A stretch of DNA of 64,000 nt from JBMOMT01 sp049324835 (GCA_049324835.1 JBMOMT010000036.1:1-64000); one strand, 5' to 3'; positions 9,216 through 18,609 are shown, counted from the first letter of the stretch. A program made the numbers and translations. The notes: generated by a model not told the origin, from the letters alone.

Positions 9216-9234
9216 GTTCTTGGCACAGATGCGT

Positions 9235-9263
9235 TTGCTCTGTGTGGGTTGGCGTGTTATAAT
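9235..9263 (+). promoter_or_regulatory. promoter of the cyclase gene
   Basis: TTGCTC (9235-9240), 17 bases, TATAAT (9258-9263). It lies just downstream of MITE copy 1 and 81 bases before ATG 9345. Confidence 0.6.
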
Positions 9264-9344
9264 GTCTCCATCCCAGGGTGGTTGTGACCGATCAACGTCA
9301 GATGCGGCTTGCCTGTCAGGGGCGGTTTTAAGGTGATCCAGCCG

Positions 9345-12300
9345 ATGAATCGGGTCTGTGAGCGGTGCGGATTTGCCAGCCCAGGCGACATGAATTTTTG
9401 TGGTCGTTGTGGGGCCTTTCTTGGCGTGCGGTGCCCACGATGCGGTCACAACAACGTGCTGGGTGAGTCGGCGTGCGAACACTGCGCTGCACCCCTGCCA
9501 GAGGTTGAACTCTGGACAGACGGCAATGAAGAGGCCCTCCTGGAAGTGGCCAGACGCTACCTGCCCCTGGGGGTCATCGAAAAGCTGACCCACAGTGCCG
9601 CCAATGCGTGGGGTGAGCGCCGCGACGTGGCGGTGCTGTTTGCCGATCTGTGCGACTATACGGCCCTTTCCGGTTCTTTCGACCCGGAGCTGGTCTACGG
9701 TATGCTGAATGCCATCCTCGACGTGCTGGTCAAAGAGATTCACCGCTTCGAGGGTGTGGTCAACCAGTTTAGGGGCGATGGTCTCATGGCCACCTTTGGC
9801 ATTCCGCTGGCTCACGAAAACGATCCAGAGCGTGCGGTGTGGGCTGCCCTCAACATGCAGAGCGCCCTGCGCGATCTGAACCGCGAGATCGAGTCTCGGC
9901 TGGGTGTGACGGTCAAGATGCGCATCGGCATCAATCACGGCGAGGTCATTGCCGGCAGCATCGGCTCTCAGGATCGTAAAGATTTCACCATCGTGGGCAG
10001 TGCGGTGAATCTGGCGGCGCGCCTGGAAACCGCCGCCGAGCCAGGATCGGTGCTGGTGAGCGAGTCGGTTTACCAGCGCACCTGCCGCCTGTTCGAGTTT
10101 TCGGCTCGACCACCGCTCAGGCTGAAGGGTATTGCCGAGCCGGTGGCGAACTGGCTGGCTTGGGGACCGAAGGAACACCCCACCTCGGTGCGCGGCCTGG
10201 AGGGCCTGTCGGCCCGGATGATCGGGCGTGACGACGAATTGAGGCAGCTTCAGGCGGCTGCCGACTCGCTGCTGGAGGATGGCTGTGGCCGGCTGGTGTT
10301 GGTCACCGGCGAAGCCGGCATCGGCAAATCTCGACTCACGGCCGAATTTCTTGCCTTGCTGCCCAACGAGCGGGTGACTGTTCTGAAGGGAGCCTGTCAG
10401 GCCCACACTATCGCCACGGCTTACAGCCTGTTTCGTAGCCTTTTAGAGAGCGCTCTGCAGTTGCCGGCTACAGGCTCAGAAGAGCGCCGTCAGGCTGTCG
10501 ATGCCTGGCTGTTGATCCATCTGCCGGGCAGGGCTTCCACGATGGCTTTGTTTCTGGCCCACCTGCTGGATCTGTCACTGACCGAGGAAGATGCTGCCGC
10601 GCTGCAATACCTGGAGCCATCGCAGCTCCAGCAACAGGTTTTTGTGGCGGTGCGCGATTTGCTGCGGTGCATCGCGGAACAGCAGCCGGCGGTGGTGATC
10701 CTGGAAGACCTTCACTGGATCGATAACACATCGCTCGATTTGTTGGCCTTTCTTCTGCCTCTGATGGAGCAGGTACCCCTCTTTTTTTTCACCATCTCGC
10801 GCCCGCTGGAGGGCCTGGCCGTGCCCAGACTGAAGGAGATGGGGACGACTCGCCTGGTCGACCGGTTTACGGCCATTGAGTTGACCCCACTTTCGCAGAA
10901 CGATACCCGTCTTTTGCTGGCCGACCTGTTGGCCGTTCCGGCCTTTTCCGAAACATTACACCAGACGATCCTGGAGCGGGCGGGGGGCAATCCCTTTTTC
11001 CTTGAAGAGTTTATTCGCATGCTCATCGACGGTGAATACATTGTGCTGGATGTGCAAAAGGGCCGTTGGGTGGCGGCGCACGACGTGGACTGGATGGCGC
11101 TACGTGTGCCTCAGACGCTGCAAGAACTGATCATCACCCGCATGGATCGATTGCCGATGGGCCCACAGCAGGTGCTGGCCTGCGCCTCGGTGCTGGGGCA
11201 GAGCTTGAGTCAGGACTTGCTGGCGGAGGTCGTCGAACCGGAGCATCGACCCGGTCTGGCATCTCATCTGGCGTATCTTGTCGCTTCTGGTTTCATCTTT
11301 TCCCATTTCGAGACGGCCGACGCCTATGTGTTTCGGCACGTGGTGACCCAGGAGGCGGTCTACGATTCACTTCTTTTGGAGCGGCGGCAGCTCTACCATC
11401 GACGTGCCGCTCAGGGCCTGGAAAAGCTGTTCAGCGGCCAGTTGGATGAGCACGTGGAGCCATTGGCCTATCACTACAGCCGCAGCGATGTGGCCGTCAA
11501 GGCGGTGCCGTATCTGACTCAGGCGGCCAGCCGAGATGCACGTCGTTACGCCAACGACGAGGCCCTGCAACACTTTGACGAGGCGCTGGCGTTGTTGCCC
11601 TCCCTGCCGGCCGATAGTCAGCCCTCGCTGGCGCTCAAGATCGCGCTGGGACGCGGCGACATCTATTTGTTAGTGGGTCGTTATCTCGAGGCGCGCCGCG
11701 AGTATTGGCGTGGTCTGGGCGTGTTGCACAGTGGTCGCGCAGAGGTATTTGACCCGGCACAGTCGCTGGCTATGAAACGCAAGATGGGGGTGTGTTTCGA
11801 ACGTCAGGGAGAATACCCCCAGGCCATGCTCTGGTATCAGCTTGCCCTGGCCGAGGTCAGATCGAGCCAATCTCTGGCGCAGGATCACAGGCTGGAGGTG
11901 GCTCTGCTCTACAGCGACGTGGGTTGGCTGCACTGGCTGCGCAACGAGCTGGACGAGGCCGAAATGTGGTTGGGCGACGCTCTGCAACTCGTCAAAGACA
12001 CGGATCATCGGGGCGAGATTGCCTCCATTCACAACCGCATGGGTGGGTTGTGGTTCCGCCGCGGCGATCTGGCCCGCGCGGCGCAGGAGGTGACGGCTGC
12101 GGTCACGCTTTACGAGTCGATGGGTGATCTGCAGGGCATGGCCCGTGGGTATGCCAATCTGGGCGTCCTGGCTGAGAGACAGGGGCATCTGGCTGAAGCT
12201 GCGGGGCACTTTATGCACAGTCTGGAGGCTCACGAGCGCACCGGTTGGGTGCAAGGCCAGACAATTGCCAGTTGTAATCTGGGCGTGGTGTACACCAACC

Positions 12301-12911
12301 TGGGGCAGTTGGATCTGGCGCAGCGTTATCTGTCGCAGAGCTTGCAAGGGGCTCTCGTCACCGCCGATAACCTGAACGCGGCCATCGCACACATGAATCT
12401 GGGTCGGTCGCTGCTGTTCGCCGAAGAGTGGCCCTGGGCAAAGAATCACCTGGGCCGGGCGCTGGCTCTCGCCCAAGAGTTGGGCGACGCCAATCTGGTG
12501 GCCGATAGCCTGGAGTTGCTGGGTGAGGTGGCCGTACAAAGCGGCGATCTCGATGAGGCCGAATCGTTGGCCGGACAGGCTTTGGAAGCCGCCCATCGCA
12601 GCGAGAGCGGTCGGGAGGAACGGCAGGCCAGGGCGTGGCGTTTGTCTGGCATGGTGGGGTGGGCGAGAGGGCGGCTGGATGAGGCTCAGGAGTCACTGTC
12701 GAAAAGCCGGCAGATGTTCGAGGCGCAAAATAATCCCCTGGAGTTGAGCCAGGTACTGCTGGCGCAGGCCTTTCTGCATCGCGATTGGGGGCATGAGGCG
12801 TTGGCGGCGCAACTGGCGGAGGAATGTTGGGCTTTGAGTTGTTCCCTCCAGGCGTCTCTCATTTGTCTTCGGGCGCAGAGTTTTCTGCAAGAGCTGAGGC
12901 AGGGGGCGTAG
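9345..12911 (+). CDS. class III adenylate/guanylate cyclase - AAA ATPase - TPR protein
   Basis: About 1188 residues. Two N-terminal zinc ribbons (CERCGFAS, FCGRCGAF; then CPRCG, CEHC) precede a class III cyclase domain (about residues 85-270). Metal-binding Asp appears in VLFADLCDYT, with FRGDGLMATFG and the VGSAVNLAARLE motif. An ATPase domain follows with Walker A GEAGIGKSRL and Walker B VVILEDLHW. From about 690 to the end are TPRs. The enzyme should make cAMP or cGMP, with the ATPase/TPR part as sensor or scaffold, as in many such fusions. ATG 9345 is 8 bases from AAGGTGA; the earlier TTG frame lacks a site. The last seven codons and the terminator are part of the left island repeat. Confidence 0.9.
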   Translation: MNRVCERCGFASPGDMNFCGRCGAFLGVRCPRCGHNNVLGESACEHCAAPLPEVELWTDGNEEALLEVARRYLPLGVIEKLTHSAANAWGERRDVAVLFADLCDYTALSGSFDPELVYGMLNAILDVLVKEIHRFEGVVNQFRGDGLMATFGIPLAHENDPERAVWAALNMQSALRDLNREIESRLGVTVKMRIGINHGEVIAGSIGSQDRKDFTIVGSAVNLAARLETAAEPGSVLVSESVYQRTCRLFEFSARPPLRLKGIAEPVANWLAWGPKEHPTSVRGLEGLSARMIGRDDELRQLQAAADSLLEDGCGRLVLVTGEAGIGKSRLTAEFLALLPNERVTVLKGACQAHTIATAYSLFRSLLESALQLPATGSEERRQAVDAWLLIHLPGRASTMALFLAHLLDLSLTEEDAAALQYLEPSQLQQQVFVAVRDLLRCIAEQQPAVVILEDLHWIDNTSLDLLAFLLPLMEQVPLFFFTISRPLEGLAVPRLKEMGTTRLVDRFTAIELTPLSQNDTRLLLADLLAVPAFSETLHQTILERAGGNPFFLEEFIRMLIDGEYIVLDVQKGRWVAAHDVDWMALRVPQTLQELIITRMDRLPMGPQQVLACASVLGQSLSQDLLAEVVEPEHRPGLASHLAYLVASGFIFSHFETADAYVFRHVVTQEAVYDSLLLERRQLYHRRAAQGLEKLFSGQLDEHVEPLAYHYSRSDVAVKAVPYLTQAASRDARRYANDEALQHFDEALALLPSLPADSQPSLALKIALGRGDIYLLVGRYLEARREYWRGLGVLHSGRAEVFDPAQSLAMKRKMGVCFERQGEYPQAMLWYQLALAEVRSSQSLAQDHRLEVALLYSDVGWLHWLRNELDEAEMWLGDALQLVKDTDHRGEIASIHNRMGGLWFRRGDLARAAQEVTAAVTLYESMGDLQGMARGYANLGVLAERQGHLAEAAGHFMHSLEAHERTGWVQGQTIASCNLGVVYTNLGQLDLAQRYLSQSLQGALVTADNLNAAIAHMNLGRSLLFAEEWPWAKNHLGRALALAQELGDANLVADSLELLGEVAVQSGDLDEAESLAGQALEAAHRSESGREERQARAWRLSGMVGWARGRLDEAQESLSKSRQMFEAQNNPLELSQVLLAQAFLHRDWGHEALAAQLAEECWALSCSLQASLICLRAQSFLQELRQGA

Positions 12912-12934
12912 CGCCTCGTCCGTGGGGCGAAACG

Positions 12935-12970
12935 AGCGAGGCTCCGGCAGTCAGCGGAGCCTCGCTTTTT
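12935..12970. terminator. intrinsic terminator after the cyclase gene
   Basis: A 12-bp stem AGCGAGGCTCCG / CGGAGCCTCGCT has an 8-base loop and is followed by a T run on the plus strand. The same hairpin recurs at 23311-23342. Confidence 0.85.
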
Positions 12971-12975
12971 TATTG

Positions 12976-13039
12976 GTTTAACGCATGGTCAGGGCCATGA
13001 CGGCCTTTTCCACGTGCAGGCGGCTCTGGCCTCGTCGGA
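12976..13039 (-). pseudogene. 3' remnant of the carbamoyltransferase gene
   Basis: The minus strand reads the same last codons as the intact gene at 23354 (…VEKAVMALTMR-stop). A one-base deletion around 13028-13034 breaks the frame, and similarity ends near 13039. It has no start and cannot encode a protein. It marks the point where the island was joined to the duplicated junction. Confidence 0.8.
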
Positions 13040-13539
13040 CCACATGCCGCCGGTCTTGCCGGTGGGGATGAGGGGGTTGCGGTACACGTGGGCCGTGATG
13101 ACTGGCTCACACGCTGGGGATCATGCTCGACTCCAGTCGTTTGCCGGGCTGAAGCCCCTGACCGCACGTCTTGATCAATCTTTTACAAAACACTAACCAT
13201 CTGTTAACGAGTCGTTAACGTGCATGGCGTATATTGAGGGCGTCGAGGAAGAAGCGGATTCCGTATACTCGGGAGTCAGGCGAAAGTGGAAGGCATCTGG
13301 GGCCGAGCCATCCTGAGCCGCTGGGAATGAGGTTTTCGTTGCTCGTAGCTGGAGCCGGGTTGTTGGCCATCGGTTATGCCTTGCGGCGCTGGGCAGGCGT
13401 CAGGAACTCACTTGACACCGACAACCCGAAGGTCGACGGGGGCTGCTGCCCTGGCAAGCAGCGGCCCTCGTTCCTGTGCAGGGTTTTGGCAGAGGGCCGT
13501 GTAGACGGCAGCAAGCTGCCACGAAGAGGTGATAGGGTC
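13040..13539. other. intergenic region at the left end of the island
   Basis: No gene is supported. It contains the 11-bp-periodic TAAC repeats and a possible -10 (see the separate entry). From 13327 the plus strand could encode MRFSLLVAGAGLLAIGYALRR, which looks like a membrane segment, but the frame runs through low-quality sequence into the methyltransferase and lacks a ribosome site. A GCAGCAAGCTGC palindrome (13508-13519) lies just before the methyltransferase gene. Confidence 0.5.
13192..13235 (+). promoter_or_regulatory. three 11-bp-spaced direct repeats before a -10 box (SARP/OmpR-type operator candidate)
   Basis: TAAC cores lie at 13194-13197, 13205-13208 and 13216-13219, exactly 11 bases apart. 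The second and third are full GTTAACG heptamers. TATATT (13230-13235) begins 9 bases after the last heptamer. Heptameric direct repeats with an 11-bp period about 8 bases upstream of the -10 are the known target layout of SARP regulators, and OmpR/PhoB-type winged helices also bind 11-bp direct repeats. Confidence 0.5.
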
Positions 13540-14376
13540 ATGGCAAACGCAACAGACAGGTACAGCATCGAGCGCATCCTTCCCCTCTTGCGCTGCCCAG
13601 AGTGCCATCATCATCCCCTGACCAGCGAGTCAGGGGATGCCTCTTTTGCCCTCCACTGCCCCGCCTGCGGCCGCGCCTATCCCCAGCGCGACGGGGTCCT
13701 CGATCTGCTGGCCGGGCGGGAGCGGACCCTGGCCAACCAGGCCTTTGGCCGCTGGGCGGCGGCAGCCTACGACCTTTCCGCTGCCCGAAGCGGCTTTCGC
13801 CGCCTGTACCGGCGGCGCTTTGCCGACGAGGTGGAGCAATACACCCGCCCTCTCGATCTCCGCCCGGCCGACGTGGTCATCGACGTGGGCTGCGGGACGG
13901 GCAACTATACCCTCGAATTCGCCAAAAAGGTCCACGAGGGAATGGCCATCGGGGTCGATGTTTCCCAGGCCATGCTGGAGCGGTTCCAGCGGCACGCGGC
14001 AGAGGCGGAGCAACGCAACGTGGTTGCCCTGCTGGCCAGCGCCGAAAACCTGCCGTTTCGGGACGGCTGCCTGGCCCGCATCTTTAACGGCTGCCTGCAC
14101 CACCTGTTCCCCGCCGTCGAACCGGCCCTCGCGGAGACCCATCGCTGCCTGGAACCAGGCGGCATCTTTTTGGGCAGCACCTTCTTCGAGCCAGGACCCC
14201 CCTGGCTGAAGCCTGTGTTGAAGCTCGCCGGACTGACGATCGCTGCCCGGCCGGTTGCGGCGCCGGCTTTGGAGCAAGCCCTGCAAGCCGCCGGTTTTGC
14301 TGGGGTAAAAGTCGTCGCCGGCGGTTTGGGGCAGTTCTTCTTTGGAACCTACAGGGCCACCAGGCAAGCCCCATGA
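13540..14376 (+). CDS. Trm112-like ribbon plus class I SAM-dependent methyltransferase
   Basis: About 278 residues. The N-terminal zinc-ribbon module (LRCPECHHHPL, HCPACGRAYP, then DGVLDLL) is the pattern of Trm112-like domains. A class I methyltransferase domain follows, with motif I VVIDVGCGTGNYTLEF and the acidic GVDVSQAMLE binding SAM ribose, as in UbiE/BioC-like enzymes. The substrate (lipid, quinone or small molecule) cannot be read. ATG 13540 follows GAGGTG at about 9 bases. The open frame continues upstream, but the added sequence looks non-coding. It is the first gene of the island and is followed by the BTAD regulator. Confidence 0.85.
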   Translation: MANATDRYSIERILPLLRCPECHHHPLTSESGDASFALHCPACGRAYPQRDGVLDLLAGRERTLANQAFGRWAAAAYDLSAARSGFRRLYRRRFADEVEQYTRPLDLRPADVVIDVGCGTGNYTLEFAKKVHEGMAIGVDVSQAMLERFQRHAAEAEQRNVVALLASAENLPFRDGCLARIFNGCLHHLFPAVEPALAETHRCLEPGGIFLGSTFFEPGPPWLKPVLKLAGLTIAARPVAAPALEQALQAAGFAGVKVVAGGLGQFFFGTYRATRQAP

Positions 14377-14599
14377 CGCACGCGGCAAACACGACGTTGA
14401 TGAGCGCACCACCCTGCCACCACAAGGGCACCAGGAGCAGGAAAAAGAGGATGGCTGCGGCCAACCCCACCTTGACCCATAGTCCCTTGCCCAGAATCAG
14501 GCTGCCCGTGGTCAACAGCTCAGAGGAAGCGTATCCATCGAACCTGCGGCAGGGTTTCCCACAGATTTTAGCCACACTCTTTTCATTTGCCAGCAGCGA

Positions 14600-14628
14600 T
14601 TGGCAGACCAGTCGGCGGCCTATTATAC
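14600..14628 (+). promoter_or_regulatory. promoter candidate of the BTAD regulator
   Basis: TTGGCA (14600-14605), 17 bases, TTATAC (14623-14628), 37 bases before ATG 14666. Confidence 0.45.
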
Positions 14629-14665
14629 GGTTTCGAACCAACCTTGAAACCAGGGAGTCAAAACG

Positions 14666-17600
14666 ATGCTGCGCATACACCTGCTGGGCCATCTTCAGAT
14701 CCTGGCCGATGGCTCCCAGTGGAAGCTCACGGCGCGGCCCAAGACGCTGCCCCTGTGGGCTTATCTGCTCTTGCACCGTGCAGGGCCGGTCAGCCGCGAG
14801 GCAGTGACCTTTACCCTGTGGCCCGACGAAACCGAAACTGCGGCGCGTGCCAATTTGCGCCGCCACCTGCACGAATTGCAGCGCAAATTACCCCCCGCCT
14901 CTCCAAACCAGCCATGGCTGCTCGTCGACGCGGCAGAGGTGCAGTGGAATCCGGCTGCCGATTTCTGGCTCGATGTGGCCGAGTTCGAGCGTCTGAGCGG
15001 CGAGGATGGCTCGCTGGCCGGTGCCGTGGCACTCTATGCCGGCGACCTGCTGCAAGATGTTTATGAGGACTGGCTCTTTTACGAGCGGGAGCGCCTGCGC
15101 GCTCTTTACCAGGCCGACCTGGCCCAACTGATACGCATCGGTCGCTCCTGCGGCGACTATGCCCGGGCGATCGCCTGGGCGCAGCAATTGCTGCGCCACG
15201 ACCCGCTGCACGAGGACGCCATGCGGCAGTTGCTGGCCTTGCGCTACGAGTCAGGAGATCGCGCCGGCGCCGTGGCCGAGTACCACCGCTTTGTCCAGCT
15301 CTTGCGCCAGGAACTGGGCGTCGACCCCATGCCGGAGACAGCCGCGCTCTATGAGGCGATCGTACGCAGCGCCCGCCTGCCCGGCGCGGTCGTCATTCCC
15401 CCGTCGCTGCCCGGAGGGGAAGCGGAAACCCAACCGGGCAGAGGTGAGGACCGATCACGCCGGGTACTGCCCTTTGCCGGGCGCGGGCCCGAAATGGAAC
15501 AACTGCGCGTCGCCTGGAGCCGCGCAGCCCGCGGGCATGGCAGCCTGGTGTTGGTGGGGGGCGAGGCAGGGGTAGGCAAAACGCGCCTCGCTGCCGAGCT
15601 GGCCGCCGCCGCCGAAAGCCAGGGCGCGCGGGTGCTGGTCGGCGGCACCACTTTTGCCGAGCCCATGCCCTACCAGGCAGTCATCGAAGCGCTGCACTCG
15701 GTGCTGCCCCTGCTGGCCACACCCAGCCTGCCCCGCGGCCACCTGTCGGCAGTGGCCCCCTTGCTGCCCGAGTTGAAGGCGCGGCTGCCCGACCTGCCCC
15801 CCCTGCCCCGGCTGGACGCGGCGCGCGAACAGGTTCGCCTGTTCGAGGCGCTGGCGCGCTGCCTGGTAGGGCTGGCCCAGCCGCGGCCGATGCTGCTCAT
15901 CCTGGAAGACCTGCACTGGGCCGGCGCGGCGACGATCGCGTTGCTCACCGATCTGGCTGGACGTGTGGGCCAGCATGCCCTGCTTATCCTGGGCACCTAC
16001 CGCGAGGAAGAGGTGCCCCGTTCGCACCCCCTGCGCTCTCTGCGCCGCCGTCTGCAAGCACGGTCGGTCTCGCATCTGGCCCTCAGCCGGCTGCCCGCCA
16101 GCGCAGTGGCGATGATCGTGCACCAGGTGTTGGGGCCAGACCAGGCTGAGGCCCTCGGCAGGCACTTTTATGAAGAGAGTGAGGGCAATCCACTCTTTTT
16201 GAGTGAGCTGATCCGCGACTGGTTGGAGAGTGGTCAGGTCGAGGCGGAGGACGGTCTCTGGCGCGCCGCCCCGCCAGCCGGCGCAGTGCCCGCGAGCCTG
16301 CAGGCCACGATTGCCGGCCGTGTGGCCCGGCTCTCCGAGCCGGCGCAAGCTCTGGCCCAGACCGCTGCCGTGATCGGGCCGGCGTTCGATGTCGAGCTGT
16401 TGCGTGAGGTGAGCGGCTGGGACGAGGCGCAGACCCTCGACGCGCTGCACGAACTGCTCGACCGTCAGTTGGTGCGCGAGGCCGGCGGGCGCACCCTGTC
16501 GAACTATGCCTTTACCCATCACCTGATCCAGACTGCTCTGTACGCCCGGCTCCCGGATGCGGCTCGTGCCCGCAAACACCGGCGAGTGGCCCAGATCATG
16601 CAAGAGCTGTATCCCCAGCGGCAGGCCGAGTGGGCAGCAGCGCTGGCTGCCCACCTGGACCGCGGGCGCGATGCCGCCGCCGCCATTCCCTGTTACCTGA
16701 CCACAGCCCGGCGGGCCGCAGCGGTGAGCGCCGACGACGAAGCGCTGGCCGCCGTCGCCCGGGCGCTGGAATTGGGCGCCGAGGCGCAGGCCCGTTTTGA
16801 TCTGCTGGCCCTGCGCGAGGGCATCGCCGGCCGCCGCGGCGAGCGGCACACCCAGCAGGCCGACCTGGCCGAGATGGAGCGGCTGGCCGCCGACCTGCGG
16901 GACGACGGTTGCACCTGCGAGGTGCTGCGCCGCCAGGTTGCGCTGCACCACGCCTTGGGGGAACGCGAGGCCGAAGCGGCGCTGGTTGCCCGCCTGGTCG
17001 AGTGTGCCGCCGCGAGTGGACAGCCTGCCTGGCAGGCCGAGGCGCTGTTGGCCGGCGCACAACACCTGATCCCCAGCGGCCAATACGACGCCGCAGTGAC
17101 CGCCCTGGAACAGGCGTTGGCCCTCTATCGCTCCCAGGCGGACACGGGCGGGCAGGTGCGCTGCTACAGCCTGCTGGCCACGATCGCCACCGAGCGGGGC
17201 CAACTTGACCGGGTGCCGGCCCTGGTGGAACAGGCGCAGGCGCTTGCAACGGCGGGGGGCGACTACTCGACGCTCGGCGAGCCGGCCATCCAGGCGCTGC
17301 ACGCTGCGGCGCAGGCGGCCTTTCGCAGGAACGATTTTGCCGCCAGCCAGGCGCTCCAGGAGCAGCGGCTGGCGCTTTGTCTGGCGATCCAAGACCGCGC
17401 CGGCGAGGCGGATGCCCACCTGAACCTGGGGGTGGTGGCCATGCGCTTTTCGCGCTATAAAGACGCCCGCCTGCATTTTTCCCAGGCCGAGAGCCTGTCC
17501 CAGGCGTTGGGCTTGCGCGAGAACCTGGCCCGCGTGGCTATGAACACCGGCGCCATGTGGATGCTGTTGGGGCGTTTCTCGCTGGCCACCGACTATATCG

Positions 17601-18214
17601 GACGCGCCGAGGCGCTGGCCCGGGAGCTCCACGACGCGCGCGGTCAAGTGATCGCCGCCATCAACCTGGGCGGGCTGGCCAACTTGCAGGGCGATTTTGC
17701 CGCCGGGCAGGCCGCCGCCCAACGCGCGCTTGATCTGGCCCGCGCGCTCAAGAGCCAGATGTTCGAGGCCTATGCCCTGGGCCAGCTCGGCTCGGCCGCC
17801 TGCGGCCTGGGCCAGTTCGACCAGGCGATCACCCATTTGCGGGCGGCCGTAGCACTCTACCGGACCACCGGCGGCCTGGCTACCGACCTGTGCCTCGATC
17901 TGTCCGATCTGACCATCGCCCAACTGCGGGCCGGGCAGCTCGGGGCTGCCCGGCAGACGATGGCCGAAATGCTGGCCCTGTATGCCGAGTATGCCGAGCG
18001 GGTGCGGGAGCCGCAGCGCATCCTGTGGGCGGCTGCCCAGACCCATCGCGCCGCCGGTGACCTTGCCCGCGCGGCAGAGCTGCTGGCCCAGGCATACGCC
18101 CTGCTCCAAGCTCAGGCCGAGTCCAGCTTTGACTCCGAATCACGCCAGGCCCAATACGGGCTGCCCTTCAACCGCGAGATCCTGCAAGCTCACGACCACG
18201 GACTCTGGCCCTGA
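14666..18214 (+). CDS. AfsR/SARP-like regulator: BTAD DNA-binding head, AAA ATPase, TPR
   Basis: 1182 residues. An N-terminal OmpR/PhoB-type winged helix (about 1-95; MLRIHLLGHLQILADG, then FTLWPDE..ARANLRRHLHELQRKLP) leads into the bacterial transcriptional activation domain BTAD (to about 250). An ATPase domain follows, with Walker A GGEAGVGKTRLA and Walker B MLLILEDLHW. TPRs occupy about 640-1170. The protein should be a DNA-binding activator controlled by nucleotide and by ligands on the TPR. A possible 11-bp-period operator lies upstream of the first island gene. It is more GC-rich than the surrounding backbone by eye, with a very long antisense shadow frame. ATG 14666 follows GGGAG. Confidence 0.9.
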   Translation: MLRIHLLGHLQILADGSQWKLTARPKTLPLWAYLLLHRAGPVSREAVTFTLWPDETETAARANLRRHLHELQRKLPPASPNQPWLLVDAAEVQWNPAADFWLDVAEFERLSGEDGSLAGAVALYAGDLLQDVYEDWLFYERERLRALYQADLAQLIRIGRSCGDYARAIAWAQQLLRHDPLHEDAMRQLLALRYESGDRAGAVAEYHRFVQLLRQELGVDPMPETAALYEAIVRSARLPGAVVIPPSLPGGEAETQPGRGEDRSRRVLPFAGRGPEMEQLRVAWSRAARGHGSLVLVGGEAGVGKTRLAAELAAAAESQGARVLVGGTTFAEPMPYQAVIEALHSVLPLLATPSLPRGHLSAVAPLLPELKARLPDLPPLPRLDAAREQVRLFEALARCLVGLAQPRPMLLILEDLHWAGAATIALLTDLAGRVGQHALLILGTYREEEVPRSHPLRSLRRRLQARSVSHLALSRLPASAVAMIVHQVLGPDQAEALGRHFYEESEGNPLFLSELIRDWLESGQVEAEDGLWRAAPPAGAVPASLQATIAGRVARLSEPAQALAQTAAVIGPAFDVELLREVSGWDEAQTLDALHELLDRQLVREAGGRTLSNYAFTHHLIQTALYARLPDAARARKHRRVAQIMQELYPQRQAEWAAALAAHLDRGRDAAAAIPCYLTTARRAAAVSADDEALAAVARALELGAEAQARFDLLALREGIAGRRGERHTQQADLAEMERLAADLRDDGCTCEVLRRQVALHHALGEREAEAALVARLVECAAASGQPAWQAEALLAGAQHLIPSGQYDAAVTALEQALALYRSQADTGGQVRCYSLLATIATERGQLDRVPALVEQAQALATAGGDYSTLGEPAIQALHAAAQAAFRRNDFAASQALQEQRLALCLAIQDRAGEADAHLNLGVVAMRFSRYKDARLHFSQAESLSQALGLRENLARVAMNTGAMWMLLGRFSLATDYIGRAEALARELHDARGQVIAAINLGGLANLQGDFAAGQAAAQRALDLARALKSQMFEAYALGQLGSAACGLGQFDQAITHLRAAVALYRTTGGLATDLCLDLSDLTIAQLRAGQLGAARQTMAEMLALYAEYAERVREPQRILWAAAQTHRAAGDLARAAELLAQAYALLQAQAESSFDSESRQAQYGLPFNREILQAHDHGLWP

Positions 18215-18381
18215 CATCTCGCCACGCACTGCCGGCAGGCCGCCAAACCCCTGCCCCCGGCGGCCTGTCCGCGCGGTTTATCCCCCTTGCGACGTTTTTG
18301 CGACGCCTGTTGTGTACACTGGTCTTCAGTACGCTGTGGCCCTGTCCGGTGGAGTTACAGTAAAGCTGGAGGCCGATGACC

Positions 18382-18609
18382 ATGAACGAACAATCCGAGC
18401 GACCGCAACATCTCTTTATCGTGCGCATCTGGCAGGAGCGGAGCCAGGTTGCGCCGGATCGCTGGCGCGGCTCGGTGGAACACGTGCCCTCGGCGCAGCG
18501 GCTGTACTTTACCTCTCTCGGTGATCTGACCGATTTCATTATTCTCAGCCTGAACAACCCGGTTTCCGCAGGCCAAGATCCACAGACAAAGAAAGGAGTC
18601 ATGGGATGA
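18382..18609 (+). CDS. small conserved-looking protein of unknown function
   Basis: 75 residues. Noticeable features are FIVRIWQER, RWRGSVEHVPSAQRLYF and a hydrophobic FTSLGDLTDFIILSLN end. I recognise this RGSVEHV..G..RYF style as recurrent in Chloroflexota genomes but know no function. GGAGG (18368-18372) is 9 bases from ATG 18382 and only 3 from ATG 18376, so 18382 is preferred. Its stop overlaps the start of the next gene (ATGA), which implies translational coupling to the lipoprotein gene. Confidence 0.6.
   Translation: MNEQSERPQHLFIVRIWQERSQVAPDRWRGSVEHVPSAQRLYFTSLGDLTDFIILSLNNPVSAGQDPQTKKGVMG

Larger units (their letters stand above)
12891..13039. repeat. left direct repeat of the 10-kb island
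   Basis: About 149 bases that align almost end to end with 23264-23416. It contains the last codons of the cyclase gene, the terminator hairpin, and the last roughly 20 codons of the carbamoyltransferase gene on the minus strand. Differences are scattered single substitutions and a few indels. Confidence 0.88.

Noticed and set aside
9048..10406. Minus-strand frame over the 5' part of the cyclase gene
   Set aside because: It reads through MITE copy 1 (FSLREGRLSSY) and antisense cyclase sequence and has no family resemblance.
13327..13539. In-frame extension of the methyltransferase starting MRFSLLVAGAGLLAIGYALRR
   Set aside because: The following 40 codons are low-quality sequence, and ATG 13540 has a proper ribosome site.
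14357..14515. Minus-strand frame with two membrane-like segments (WVKVGLAAAILFFLLLVPLW, NVVFAACVMGLAWW)
   Set aside because: It is convincingly hydrophobic, but there is no ATG or ribosome site and it overlaps the 3' end of the methyltransferase. It may be a decayed gene fragment at the island edge; not firm enough to annotate.
15455..18109. 884-codon minus-strand open frame opposite the BTAD regulator
   Set aside because: It is a GC-rich antisense shadow: no ribosome site, Gln/Gly/Arg-rich low-complexity translation and no motif, while the plus-strand frame has clear domains.
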